DNA from: Parietaria judaica
Taxonomy: Eukaryota > Streptophyta > Magnoliopsida > Rosales > Urticaceae
Assembly: GCA_954871525.1 (NCBI GenBank)
Contig: OX940870.1
Span: 9,269,501 to 9,333,500 of the forward strand
Length of the DNA stretch: 64,000 bases
Direction of reading: 5' to 3'
Below are positions 23,401-34,930 of this stretch, in pieces. Below the pieces are notes generated by a model that had not been told where the DNA came from, did no database searches, and saw only the letters and a program-made list of their open reading frames with translations. Made by a program: the position numbers and the translations under genes. Numbering within the stretch: the first letter of the stretch is position 1; each line of letters starts with the position of its first letter.

Positions 23401-25877
23401 TTCTTTTTCAGTTGCTTCTTCCATCACTGCCTCTTTATCCTCCTAAATTCAAATTCAAAAATAAATAAATAATTGCATGTTGATAACCAAGATTCAAGCT
23501 TAGACACAACGCTAAAAATTAGTTAGATAATACTTAAAGAAAAAGAGAGAGAGACATAGATAACATACCTCAGCTTCATTATCCAATGATGGCTTTATTG
23601 TATTGCTCTCGCCAGCCTGACCAAAGCGAAAAATATTTATTCATTTCGGTAGGGAAATATAGGACTACATAATAAATGTAAAAGGCAACGGTATATGACA
23701 GTGTACTTTCTTTCAGTTTAATATCGCAAGTTGATTCAATGATATCAGGGGAAGCTCGGGAGTAACAGCAGCAGAGGAGAAAATAGGTATAAGCAGAAGT
23801 TTCAAAACACAAATTTAAATCTAAGAGAAGCAAAGCAGAGTCAAGATCAAACTATGATAAATTTAAGCAACAAAGTAAATATGATTTTAAAAGCATAAAA
23901 GAGTACCTTATTTTCATCAGAACCTTGGTCTTCATTCTGCTCACCACCATCATCTGCATCTTCACAGATACTAGCAACAACTTTACTGTAATCGGCTATT
24001 TCTGTATTCAATGTTTTTATAGCCTGTATCAAGTAAGGTTTGACCTTTGGCCCAGAATTTTTAAGTACTTTCTCCGCCAATCTCCGAGAAATTGGCAGGA
24101 CTTCCTGAAAGAGCGAAAAAGAAAAGTGCCGGTGTGAATGTTTAATAATTAAAATTTGAAAACAACAGTGTATTGTTGCCTAAACTTAAAAAATGACCTC
24201 GTCGTCCTTTTTCACGCTGGCCAGTACAGGCTTGAGAAGCTCCACAGATATTTCTTCACTTTCTTCTAAAACAAGGGACATTACTGTTTCCATTGAAGAA
24301 AAAACATTCTCTGGGTGATGATCCCTGTACATTTTTACAAGAAAACATCAGTGATGTGGGGAAAAGAACAGGAAAATAATACGCACAAATACATGTAAGA
24401 TGTTCATCCCATGAATAGGTTCTTAGTATGTCATAGAAGTACAGATTATCCAAACCTCTTCAGAATATGTATTATTACAGAACATTTATAAGCAGAAAAA
24501 GAGGTTTGACGTGTTTTTATGTACCTAATTGCCTTAAGAAAATGCTGAAACATCTCCAGAATCAATGAATCACATTCAAGATCCAGCATCACCACACAAG
24601 ACCTGACTTTCGAAACAGTTTCAAGAATTGAGGCCCTTTTTGCATATGAGCGGCTTGTGTTATCGTGAAGACCTTCAAAAGATGATACAATAAGCTGAAA
24701 AACCTCCTGCATAGGCAAAAATCAAACAAGACACAAATCCAGACATTAGATACACACTAACCTGAGTCCCAAAAACACGTTAAAATATTCAAAGTACCTT
24801 CATCTGGTCATCGTCATATGGAGCTTCAGGTGCAGTTATTCTAGTTATTTCACTGATGCAAGAAGCAACTGCAACCCTCACGTCATCATCCGAATGTCTT
24901 AAAAGTTTATCCTCAACCAGTGCTTTCAGCGATGGCGAAAGCGCACTTTGCATTGAATCCACTGGTGACTGGTCAACCTTTAATAGGCAACTCTCAACTC
25001 TCTACAATCACCAAGAATGAAGGAAACATAAGTGTATGACATGTACTAAGAGGAAACACACAGAACAAACTTCAGAAATAAGTGCTGGCAAGCTATTATA
25101 AAAATGAAAATAACTAACGGTATGCTTGACACTCCAATTCTTTAGAAACAAAACCGCCGAGAAAACACAGTTCATTTGTTCTATCAACGACCTCTAAGCT
25201 CAAATAGATTCGAGAAGGCCAACTTCAGACTCCAGTAGCAAACAACCGCTATTAAAAAGCCGTGTAAAATAACCAATCCATTCATTAAAAAAATGGTTCT
25301 ATTCGTTTTTGGGTATTAAATGGTCGACTTTATCATAACTAAAATTGGTGAAAAACTAGAATCCAAGACCTAGAAACACAAGTTCTTACTGAAATTTATA
25401 AGAAAATGTCACATGCACGCTTAACTCGCTAACCGAACCAGGAGGCATAGAAAATAAAGAGAAATTTGGAATCATTTAAGCATGGAAAAAACGATAGCCT
25501 CGACGACCATTTTTGCTCTTCTTGTACGGCGTATTAAACCCTAAGTGTGCTCAAACAAAAGGGAAATTCGTAACCAAAGTAAAGAACCAACGCGAAGCCA
25601 TTGCTATAATTCTACGAAAATGGAGAAAAAGAACCAATTTCACACAGAATTTAGGGTTTCAAATGAGACAATTTCGAGACTGAAACGACACCACAACACC
25701 ATCGAGCAAACCGAGAAAACACTACAGAACAAGATCACGAAAAGAAATGCGAAAAATCATAAGGCTTACGTCGAGAAGGGGAAGAAGCTCGTCCACGGAC
25801 GACGGAGGTTCGACGAGCTTATTTCCAGATTCCAGGAGCTGAGCTTCGAGCTCTTTGTCTTTATCCGACGAAGCCAT
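20410..25877 (-). CDS. PDS5C: Sister chromatid cohesion protein PDS5 homolog C-like
   Basis: Fourteen exons (minus): 25770-25877, 24798-25001, 24525-24706, 24198-24324, 23907-24104, 23569-23616, 22564-23442, 22360-22473, 21980-22047, 21835-21886, 21623-21709, 21485-21528, 21193-21267, 20410-20929. Joined they give 901 codons plus TGA, all with GT-AG introns and continuous frame. The product starts MASSDKDKELEAQL. Residues about 30-235 are PDS5-type HEAT helices (DDDVRVAVASCISEITRITAP, then FQHFLKAIR). A long acidic/lysine-rich disordered region follows. A Tudor-like domain lies near residues 600-670 (VGSKIKVWWPDDKAYYDGVI). The tail is Lys/Ser-rich and ends KKRRRSTKG, a likely nuclear signal. 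PDS5 proteins bind cohesin in the nucleus and support cohesion and DNA repair. The short HEAT part is normal for the plant C-type. The terminal 520-bp exon is very SK-rich and probably fast-evolving. Confidence 0.95.
23330..23430 (-). repeat. In-frame GAAGCAACTGAA-type coding repeat in PDS5C exon 7
   Basis: Near the start of exon 7 the minus strand repeats 12-bp units encoding E-A-T-E about five times (EEATEKEATEEATEEAMKEA). The units keep frame and are purine-rich. They sit in a disordered acidic segment, so length changes should be tolerated. Confidence 0.85.
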
Positions 25878-26079
25878 GATGGTCTCAGATCCGCCCAGAA
25901 TCTCACGCCTGCTCCGAATTCAGACCATTGAAACCCTAGAAACGCAGGAATCGCGGTGAGGAAGACGATTTGCAGAGAGAATGTGAAGAAAATTGGGGGA
26001 AAATGACGAAAGTTAGGGTTTCTTTCTGGAGAGAGAAAGGAATGAGTGACACTGTGAAAGTTTCGAAATGTTTTTCCAG

Positions 26080-26124
<45 letters not shown>

Positions 26125-26774
26125 TAAATAATAAATATATTTCTTTTGGGTACTACCGGTCAGACTCGGTCCTTTATCGCTTTATTGCTTCTCTCTCTTT
26201 TTTGTTTCTTTCTTATTCTGCTCTAAACCTTAATTTAATTAATAAATATGTTTCTTTCTTATTATAAATTGAGTTGATAAATATATTTTTTCTTAATGTT
26301 TATTCATTACATAATAATTAATTTAACTAGAGTACTCATTTAATGGCACTTTTTGGTGGTACATTATTTGTATTTCCACTCAAAGTGGCTGAACGGCGTA
26401 CCGCAGCTTATGCAGTCTGTGGCAGCAGTACCGCTATAGGCCACGGTAACGGTACCGTGACGCTGCTCTCCGGTCGCTTCGGTACCATGGGAGAAACCGA
26501 AATCCGGTAATTTTCATTTATACAACTACAAATATATGACTATTTTTAAACATTGGGATCCGAATGTTCTAGTGAATTTAATGTGATTTTTTGGTATTTT
26601 GAATCATTGAATCGCCGGGTTTGACGTTGTGGATATAATTTTGGAAAGAAAAAAAAATCTTAAGAGGTTACTTGAAATAACATGTTTCGCGTTATCTAAA
26701 AAATTATATGCACTATTTAAGAAGTTTTAAAATAATCAGGCTCGTGAATTACATTTTATTTAAAATACAATAGG
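25878..26774. other. PDS5C upstream region
   Basis: It holds the 5' UTR and promoter of the minus-strand PDS5C-like gene, with (AAT)n at 26081-26121 about 200 bp upstream of the ATG. No clear TATA box. A GC-rich patch at 26385-26515 with repeated GGTACCG motifs has no open frame and may be a decayed transposon end. Confidence 0.5.
26081..26121. repeat. (AAT)n microsatellite in the PDS5C promoter
   Basis: About 13 AAT units roughly 205 bp upstream of the PDS5C start codon, reading as ATT repeats on the gene strand. Confidence 0.95.
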
Positions 26775-27415
26775 TTCAGAGACGGAACTATTTGCATAAT
26801 GGGGGTGACAAATGTCACCCCCAACTTTTTAGAAATCAATTTTTTTTTTGTTTAAAATTAATGATATAAAAATATCAATGCAAATGTGTAATACCAAGTT
26901 ACCAATATACAACACACAAGGGCATGCAATTGGATCGTCGTCAAAATAAACATGCAAACGTTTTTATTACTTGATTATCTAGTGTAGTTTTTATGAGGTT
27001 TTTTTAAGAAACTTTTATATACCTAAATGTGATAAATTGTATTTCTTTTATTAATTTGACTTAGAAATTTATTTAGTTAGATGTAATATATTATTTATAG
27101 GATATAAAAATTAAGTTGGGTTAGTTTCGTTTATTATTGCAAATGGAAACACCGACTATTGATTCATTTGAAAAAAAATGTTGATACGTCAATTAAGTGC
27201 CGAAAATTGAAGGCCATCGATCATGCTTCAAAGTTACGAAGAGTCTAAGTTGATGTACAAAGTAGAACGTGATTCGAGTTTACGATTAAAAAATATAAAA
27301 TGTGACCCGAAAATTAAAAAGAATGTCTATTTTAGGGTCGTATCCTTTGATAATTAAATATTAAATGTAGTATTTTATTACCTTCTTATTTTCTCGTCAC
27401 CCCTTAGTTTGGTTG
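26775..27415. mobile_element. Possible decayed hAT-like element
   Basis: CAGAGACGGAACTATTTG followed by GGGGGTGACAAATGTCACCCCC looks like the left end of a common plant hAT-type repeat. Near 27398-27410 TCGTCACCCCTTAGTTTGG may be the degraded right side. No terminal CCGTCTCTG and no TSD found, so the right border is a guess. Confidence 0.35.
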
Positions 27416-27419
27416 AAGC

Positions 27420-28990
27420 TTGAACCCAATCCAATGCGTCGAAACATTATTATGAGAAATAAATAGTAACGTGTCAAATATAGTGCGATATTGTTCGTTG
27501 TTGCATCTAATTGTTTTAATTTTTAGTCTCCTCTTTTTGTATCTTCAATATATACGGGTGATCGTAAATTTATAATTGTTTAATATATGTCCACTGAAGG
27601 TAACTATATTTTAGAGTCGGAGTGATGTAATTGATATTGAAGTTCAATCTTTTTATGTTAGATTATGTTGAATTTAATTAAGTATACATGTTAAACCATG
27701 CACAACTATTAATTATGAATTATACGGAGTTGGATTTAATATAAAAAAACATATAAATCTACTTGTTCATTGATAAACACTATATAAAAATGATCGTAAT
27801 TTAATAAAGCCATAAAAACAAGGAAATAAAACAACTTAGATTCGTTTTTTATAACAAATATTGTTTCGCTAATGATGGATTGTCATTTATTTAAACTTTC
27901 ATTGTTATTTTTCACAAAGATGCGTTGTTTTGGATTATTGGTGGCATTAATGGCGTAAATATCCAAATTTTATATATTTGAGACACTTCAATACCATTTA
28001 GGGTCAATACCCCGGCAAATATACCTAAATTAATAAAAAAAAATGCATCGATATGAAGCCACTTTTTTTTTCAATGTCATATATATCTAAGTTGTTGTTT
28101 TTCAGTGTTATATATACCAAATTAGTTGTTTTGCGTTCTTCTTAAGAAATTTATCTATTTTTGTTAATTTTAATATTTTGTCATTAGTGAGCCTCTCTCT
28201 CCTTTATATGTAGCTTCATCGATATATGTTCATCTTAAATGAACAAATAATCATATCTTCTCTATGTCTTTCTAACTTCAAATGGAGCGTTTTGGTCTCT
28301 GAAAAAAGAAAAAAATTGATGCTCTCCAACGGCGAGTCAAATCTCATTAACATTCAACACGACATTTTTCGCAACCCTAGAGGCTATGTCCTCCTTAGTT
28401 TCACCAGCGTGAAAGAGCTCCATTGCTTTGTGCATAACAATCGGAAGCTCCGAGGAAGCGCAATATAATGTTCTGCACGTTTGTATGTCGACATTTTTTT
28501 ATTCTCAGTCCAAGAGCCATGTCCAATCTTGTCGTTGCTTATAGTACTGGATGACTATGAACAAGGGCTTGGTGGGATCGGTGTTAGCTTCGTAGCTCTT
28601 TAGTTTTTTTTTTTTTTTTCGAAAACCTCTCCATCTGAATCGGTGGTGGTAGAGGCAACACCTCTACGAGGATCCAGACCTCTCATGGTAGGTGTCGGAG
28701 GATTTAAAAAAAAAGATGCAAAAACAACAACTTGGGTATATATAATTCTCGGGGGGGAAAAAAAACCTTGGCTTTATACTGACACATTTTTGAACAATTT
28801 AGGTACATATGCCAGTATTAAAAAATTTTAACTTTACGATAATCATACCTTAGTGTAGGGCTCATTAGCAATATAGATACTTCGATCGTTAAATATAACT
28901 TTTAATCTCCATATATCATTTTTTATATAGAAAAATGATGACGTATGAACCCAAAATTTTCATATATATTTAGACATTTTGACACGCACT
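27420..28990. other. Intergenic spacer
   Basis: AT-rich. Two open stretches at 28226-28468 and 28643-28831 are GC-richer than their surroundings but give no recognisable protein, and homopolymer runs (28603-28619, 28703-28715) interrupt them. Probably decayed sequence. Confidence 0.4.
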
Positions 28991-28992
28991 CT

Positions 28993-29952
28993 GGGTAAAC
29001 TGCGGTTAATGTACCTAATGTTTGATCTTTTGCAAATTATGTACCCAATGTTTGATCTTTTAGATATTTTCGTGTTTTCTGTTAGTTGACCGTTAGAGAG
29101 TTATCCTCCTCTACATGTACACTTTTTGTATTTTTGACATAACTCAACTCATTTTTTGTCCAAATTTTATTCACAACCTATGGTTAGAAATATAAGAGAT
29201 ATATCTACAACTTTGTTGTTTTAAGTTTTGTAAAATAAGTTTTAGAAAAATACAAAATTTCAAATACAACGTAAAATTAGACGTTAGTTTAATACAAAAT
29301 ATTTGTTTCAAGCAAATTTTAATATATTTAATGACTAATGGTGAAACGTAAAACTAAAAATTTATAGATAAATATTTTATATTTTTAATGGGTGTTTATT
29401 TATAAATTTTGGATAAAAAACGAGTGAGTTATGCCAAATATATGAAATATGTGATGTGAAATAATCTTTCATATTTTTGGCATAACTTACTCATCTTTTG
29501 TCCAAAATTTATAAATAAATATCTGTTGAAAATATAAAATATTTATCTACAACTTTTTAGTTTTACATTTCATCATAAAAAGTCATTAATTATAGTAAAA
29601 AAAATTCAAAACAAATATTTTGCATTAAACTTACGTCCAATTTTACGTTGTATTTGAAATTTCGTATTTTTCTAAAACTTATTTTACAAAACTTAAAACA
29701 TAAAAGTTGTAGATCTATCTCTTGTCTTTCGAACCATAGGTCATGCATAAAATTTGGACAAAAAATAAGTGAGTTATGTCAAAAATACAAAAAGTGTGCA
29801 TATAGAGGAGGATAACTCTCTAACGGTCAACTAGCGGAAAATACAAAAATATCTAACAGATCAAACATTGGGTACATTAGCCACTAAAAATAGACATTGG
29901 GTACATAATTCGCAAAAGATCAAACATTGGGTATATTAGCCGCAATTTACTC
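28993..29952. repeat. 960-bp near-complete palindrome (foldback element)
   Basis: The left arm (GGGTAAACTGCGGTTAATGT..., then GTTAGTTGACCGTTAGAGAG, then AGTGAGTTATGCCAAA) is repeated inverted in the right arm (TTTGGCATAACTTACTC..., then TCTCTAACGGTCAACTAGCG, then TAGCCGCAATTTACTC). The arms are each about 450 bp and the spacer at about 29.46 kb is only some 20 bp. The right arm has an extra internal copy of the CATTGGGTACAT phrase. No coding capacity. Class could be a MULE-type or foldback MITE. Immediate flanks show no convincing target duplication. A transcript across it would fold into a long dsRNA hairpin. Confidence 0.9.
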
Positions 29953-30290
29953 TTTTTAATAATAATACTAAGTGTAAATTTTGTTTGCAAAGTAGGTACT
30001 TCATTCGTTAAATATTGATTTTTCAAAAGGAGTTCGTTAAATATTGTTATTAATTGTCGTTTTTTTCATTGTCACATTAAATTGTCAACTACTAACACAA
30101 AATTAATAAAGCAAAATTAATTGTAAACAAATGTAAATTTAATAAACCAAAACAGAAAAAAACTATATATGATATAAATAGAGCACGATTGCAAAAACAT
30201 ACAATCACTATTGTAATAGTAGTTGTTTGAGGTCGTGTTTACCATGTAAACTGCTGTTGTATATATATACAACACGATTGCAAATATATG

Positions 30291-30728
30291 CATGGGCAGA
30301 CCCAGGATTCTGAGTCAGGGGTGACGATATGTAATTTTTTTAACGAAATAACGAACAAAGAGAATTTATCATTAAAACTCATAAATTCAATAAAGATTTT
30401 CTTAATTACATAGCAAGCAAAACAGCTAACTCATTATTATTTATATAAAAAAATTAATGAACTTTTAAATATATTTTTTAATGTATAGTAAATTAGGTAT
30501 CCAATAGATATAAAAAAAAATAAACAAAAAAAATAGACAACAGTTTGTTATATATAAAATAGACAACAATTTGTTATATATATATATATTTATATTTACT
30601 ACCGCTCACTTGCTCTAGTTACAGAAAAAGAAAAGTTTTATTACCAAAATAAAAGTTATCAGAGAAAGAGTTGCATACCGTATAAGTCATAACCAAACTA
30701 AAATTAAAAGTAAAAGTTGAATTGGCAT

Positions 30729-30759
<31 letters not shown>

Positions 30760-31091
30760 TTACTACCGCTCAGTTGCTCTAGTTACAGAAAAAGAAAAGT
30801 TTTATTACCAAAATAAAGTTATCAGAGAAAGAGTTGCATACCGTATAAGTCACAACCAAACTAAAATTAAAAGTAAAAGTTGAATTGGCATGACTCAATC
30901 CTACACCAGGCTTTATGATAAACAATGTGTTTGCCGATGAGCCAAAGCTACTCTCATTTACTTTTGAGACATGTTTTATATAAATACAAAATATCTGCAA
31001 ATTTTAGTTCTAGAAATATAACGCAAAAAATTTCACCGGACAACCCGGGGGTGACATTAGCCACCCCGAAACGTGGCTGGGTCCGCCCCTG
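30291..31091. mobile_element. Non-autonomous hAT element with internal duplication
   Basis: Ends CATGGGCAGACCCAGG and CTGGGTCCGCCCCTG are inverted repeats. An 8-bp target duplication AATATATG flanks it (30283-30290 and 31092-31099). Length 801 bp. Inside, a block of about 150 bp starting near TTTATATTTACTACCGCTCA is duplicated head-to-tail (about 30588-30733 and 30751-30893), differing at a few bases. No transposase. The insertion site lay inside an older imperfect duplication: CACGATTGCAAAAACATACAATCAC at 30184 resembles the rejoined flanks. Confidence 0.9.
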
Positions 31092-31099
31092 AATATATG

Positions 31100-31945
31100 C
31101 AATCACTTCTATAAAAGTAGTTTTTTGATGTGGTCGTATTTACGGTATTTACAACAATGTGATAAAAAATGTAGTCCTCAAACAATTAGCTATAGTTTTA
31201 TTATGTCATTGTCTAGATCACGTCAATAAATTTGATACATTTTTTAGTGCATACATCATACATGGACATAATTGCTCTCATCGAAAGAATTTCTGAATTC
31301 TGAGTGCCCCAAGATCATTTTAAAAATCTCAAACGCAGTCTTTACTCTCGTCGAAATAATCTACAGCTGCCCTACTATGAAGATTGCTTCACAACTTAGA
31401 GATTATTCTTAACAAAAAGTTTGCATTTCCGTTAAAGTTGAAAATACCTATTTGAATTTCTCACAAGTAAACTTCCCATTGATGGATAATTTTTTAAGCA
31501 GTTCTAATATTTATGACATTCTTCGAGAGTCGTGTTATGTCTAATTTCTATGTGGGAATTTTCAAACCAAAAAAGATACCAAAACAATCATTTTTTTTCT
31601 TCTTCTTTTCATTTTACACTTTTTACATAAAAATAAATAAATTATGAGATGTGAGAATATATACTAAATAAAACTTTCATATAATGAACTTGTCAAGCGA
31701 TATTGAAGGGAGAAAATAAAGCATATTTCAAAAAATAAAATAATAAGTTAGCAATATTTAAATTGATTTTTTTTTGTATTTTATATATTGTTCGGAATTA
31801 ACTCATCATTTACTAATACCTTAAAAAATCTTATCTGTAAATATATCCTTTTCGGTAAATTTATTATTTATTGATAAACTCATAGTGTTAAACTATGTTT
31901 ATTTACAACGATATATTGAACCTTGTTAAATATTAATTTGGCGTT
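31100..31945. other. Intergenic, upstream of the DPH2 relic
   Basis: AT-rich, with no readable exon. If the DPH2 relic once had more 5' exons they are no longer recognisable here. Confidence 0.45.
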
Positions 31946-31949
31946 GTTT

Positions 31950-32120
31950 CGATTAATGAGTAATAAAGTCAACAATTAGTTTCCGCTGTGAAAAAGTCAA
32001 TGGATGGAGAATATGATACGTGTTCAAATCTTGTTTGGCGAAACCAAGAAAGAAACCAATGAAGCACGCGCTTCGTTTTCCGCAAGGTGGATATGTTGGA
32101 CACACTGATAGACAAGGTAT
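31950..32120 (+). pseudogene. DPH2 relic: intron end and exon 9
   Basis: The run TAATAAAGTCAAC...TTTCCGC, then GTCAATGGATGGAGAATATG, CCAATGAAGCACGCGCTTCG and CAAGGTGGATATGTTGGACA matches intron 8 and exon 9 of the intact DPH2 at 39.05-39.23 kb (for example GCAAGGTGGATATGTTGAAG there). Small indels break the reading frame and the acceptor dinucleotide is altered. It is a decayed duplicate in the same orientation as the functional gene, 7 kb upstream. Confidence 0.88.
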
Positions 32121-32129
32121 GTTAACCTG

Positions 32130-33175
32130 TTTTCTATGGTTTTTCTTTTGCGTAGGAGTAATTATTAGTTATTTCGTGCGAGCGAGACGTATTATTGCAT
32201 TTTTTTTTCTTTTTTTTTTTTCCCCACACTTTCCCTTCATGAATTTGTAATAGTAACAATTTTGATACTATAAATTTTAAGTACGGGCAATGCATATAAA
32301 TAGTAGTTGTTGATGCCGAAAGATGGATCACACTCTCATTGTCGTTTGTTGACTTTCTTGTGCTAGAGGCTTGATTTTGAAGTTTGGCGGATCGGATCTT
32401 CCGCTAACCGCCGGTCCGGAAGCTGGTCTTCTGACCTGTTACCGTAAAGTCTCGAGACCTCCGCCTTGGCGATCGGACATGACTCGGGATATAGGTCGGC
32501 GACCGCTGAGAACCGGAACCTCCGTAGGTAAGGTCAAAGCCTGGATCTTGAGTTTTCGATGTCTGGAGGAGCAGGGGGTGATGATATATGATGTTGCACC
32601 TCGTCACATGACGTAGTTCAAAGTACCATTTTTACCTGATCGGGTCATCACGTAGTTCAAAATGGGTGTTAGTAGACGTGTACACGAGCTTGCCTAGGCA
32701 ACCCGGGGGCTAATAGTGGAGACGGGGGTCGGTCGACCTTCCTCTAGCGCATTTTCTCTAGTTAGCTCCGCCACTCCGACACTAGTCGAATATTTAATTT
32801 TTTGGAAATATAAGAGAGAAAATGGAGTTTTCTAGATAAAAGTCTTATTTATACGAGGGACCGGGGACCTTGTTACAATAAAAATATTGTTATTTTAGCC
32901 CCTACGCATAGCACGACGCGGGAACGGTGCGTTTTATTATATAATATTTCCGCACTTTTTGAGTTCTCGTTTTTTTAAGTATAATTTAATTGTTATTTAA
33001 TTTAAAAAAACACTTATAACAATAATTTTAAAAACCATAAAATCAAATAATTATAGCATTTGCATTGCACGTAACACATAACATTAAATTTAGAGAATAC
33101 CCTCGATAATAAAAGAAAACACTTCATACAATTTAAAAGTTAAAAGTAAAATAAAACCGTTAAAGTTAATTAAAA
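32130..33175. other. Insertion in the DPH2 relic, unclassified repeat
   Basis: GC-rich sequence at 32380-32760 (CCGGTCCGG, GGCAACCCGGGGGCTAATAG) looks like retrotransposon LTR or internal debris, possibly in reverse orientation. No open frame makes a known domain. 32900-33175 is AT-rich. It has no counterpart in the intact DPH2 intron 9 and so arrived by insertion. Confidence 0.45.
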
Positions 33176-33180
33176 TATAT

Positions 33181-34840
33181 AGGGTTAATTGCGGCAATAA
33201 TGCACAAATTTTGGTCAACAGGGGTTTCAGGTCCCCAATCTTTCAAAGTATTGGCAAAAATACCCAATTTGCGTTGATTGTGAAATCCGTTAATCCTTCC
33301 GTTAATAGACGTTAACTGGTGCTGATTTGGCATCTTGGTCTCGCCATATGGCCATTCGTGTGGGACAAGAATTGTCATGTGTAAATACATTAATTATTAT
33401 GTGTAAATACATAATACAAATAATGTATTATCGTGCTTCTTTTTTTAAAAAAATGTATTATCATTAAGGCTAAAATATCAATTTTTTAACGGTAAAAGTA
33501 ATAGTTATTGAACGATAAATGTACCATTTTTATAAATGACGCCTATTTTTTTAATGGTAAAAGTATCAATTTTTTTAATTGTCACACTCAAAAGTATCAA
33601 TTTCATTTGACCGTCAAAAGTAGCATTACTTCAAAAAAAAAACTCAAAATTAAACCTTAAACCCAGAAAAATAAAGCAAACTCAACTATACCGTAAATCC
33701 CAGCACTAAGCCAACCCGTAGACGCCCACAGAACTTCCTAGAAGCTCTCTCCAATGGAAGATTGTCTTTCTCCTCCGAGCACAGCCCAACACTGACACAT
33801 ACGATTCCAGCTTGTTCGTTATAAAACTGAGTCAGACACGATCTTCTCCAGCGACCCCCGCCTTTCGCCGGTCCGACCTGGAGATGCAGGAACCTTTATT
33901 GTTTCTTAGTTTATTTTAGCTCTATTTGTTTTTCTATTAAAAAAACTGCTTAATTTTAAGGGATTAATTTTAATTCTCTCTGAATATATGGGCTCGATTT
34001 TTGGCTCTTAAGAAATGCAGAAAGTTGTAAACCTTTGATTAAGTTTAATATTTTGATTTTTTTTTTGGTAAATTCATGCCATATTGCAAAAGAGTTTTAA
34101 GTTTAGTTTTGACATTAGATTTGTATCAATTTTGCTTTGATATTCTGAATATATTAGAAGATGGAGATAATGTTTCATTTTTTCCAATCAGTATACTTGA
34201 TACTCTTTTTTGATTACGGAAAGTATATTCATCATTTTTTTTACTACCATAAATCTTCAAACTAAAATCAAAGGCTTTTCGAGAGAAAAAATAGCATTCT
34301 AATGCATGTGAAGAATGATTAAATTAGCATTCTAGATCAAAGGATTAAGGGAAGGGGAATTAAGGGATTAAATTAGCATTCTAGATTAAGAATAAATAAT
34401 TTGGTACTTTTAGTGTAAAAAATGATTTGGTACTTTAGCCATAATTATAATATATTGTTTGTATGCATGTGAATCGCCATGTTTCGTTTTGAGAGAAAAA
34501 GCCGTTTTGGATTATCCCGGATATAAATTGATCTTTTGTGATACTTTTGCCGCTAATAACCCTAACATTTTTGGTACTTTAGCCGTGATGATAATATATA
34601 TTACCATTTACTTGTATACATGTAATATAAGAAAATACTTATGCCGCAACTTCTGTCCCATGTGATTGGCACATGGCGAGCCTATGATGCCAAATCAGCT
34701 TCAGTTAATGTTTATTAACGGAAGGACCAACGGATTTCACAATCAACGCACATTGTGCATTTTTGCCAACACTTTGGAAGGTTGTGGACCTAAAACTCTT
34801 GTTGACCAAATGTTGTGCATTATTGCGGCAATTAAGCAAA
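33181..34840. mobile_element. MULE-like non-autonomous element with ~180-bp TIRs
   Basis: The left 180 bp (GGGTTAATTGCGGCAATAAT, then AAATCCGTTAATCCTTCCG, then GATTTGGCATC) recur inverted at 34660-34840 (GATGCCAAATCAGC, CGGAAGGACCAACGGATTTC, ATTATTGCGGCAATTAAG) with moderate divergence. Long terminal inverted repeats and about 1.66 kb length suggest a Mutator-like element. The flanks AAAATATAT and AAAATAATA could be a decayed 9-bp target duplication (6 of 9). No transposase. The middle holds a GC-rich patch near 33690-33880 unlike the AT-rich rest, perhaps captured gene sequence. Confidence 0.75.
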
Positions 34841-34845
34841 ATAAT

Positions 34846-34930
34846 AATAACTGAAAATACGATTGCAAATTTGGAAGACTCGTCAATTGCAAATGCACGA
34901 AAATCAAACACCCTTAGCGAAGCATACATT
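34846..34930 (+). pseudogene. DPH2 relic: part of exon 10
   Basis: TCAATTGCAAATGCACGAAA ATCAAACACCCTTAGCGAAGC aligns with exon 10 of the intact gene (CCAATTGCGATTGCATGAAA ACTCAAACACCTTAGCGAAGC at 39.64-39.68 kb). It is separated from the exon 9 relic by 2.7 kb of inserted repeats and ends where a hAT element is inserted. The frame is shifted relative to DPH2. Confidence 0.82.
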
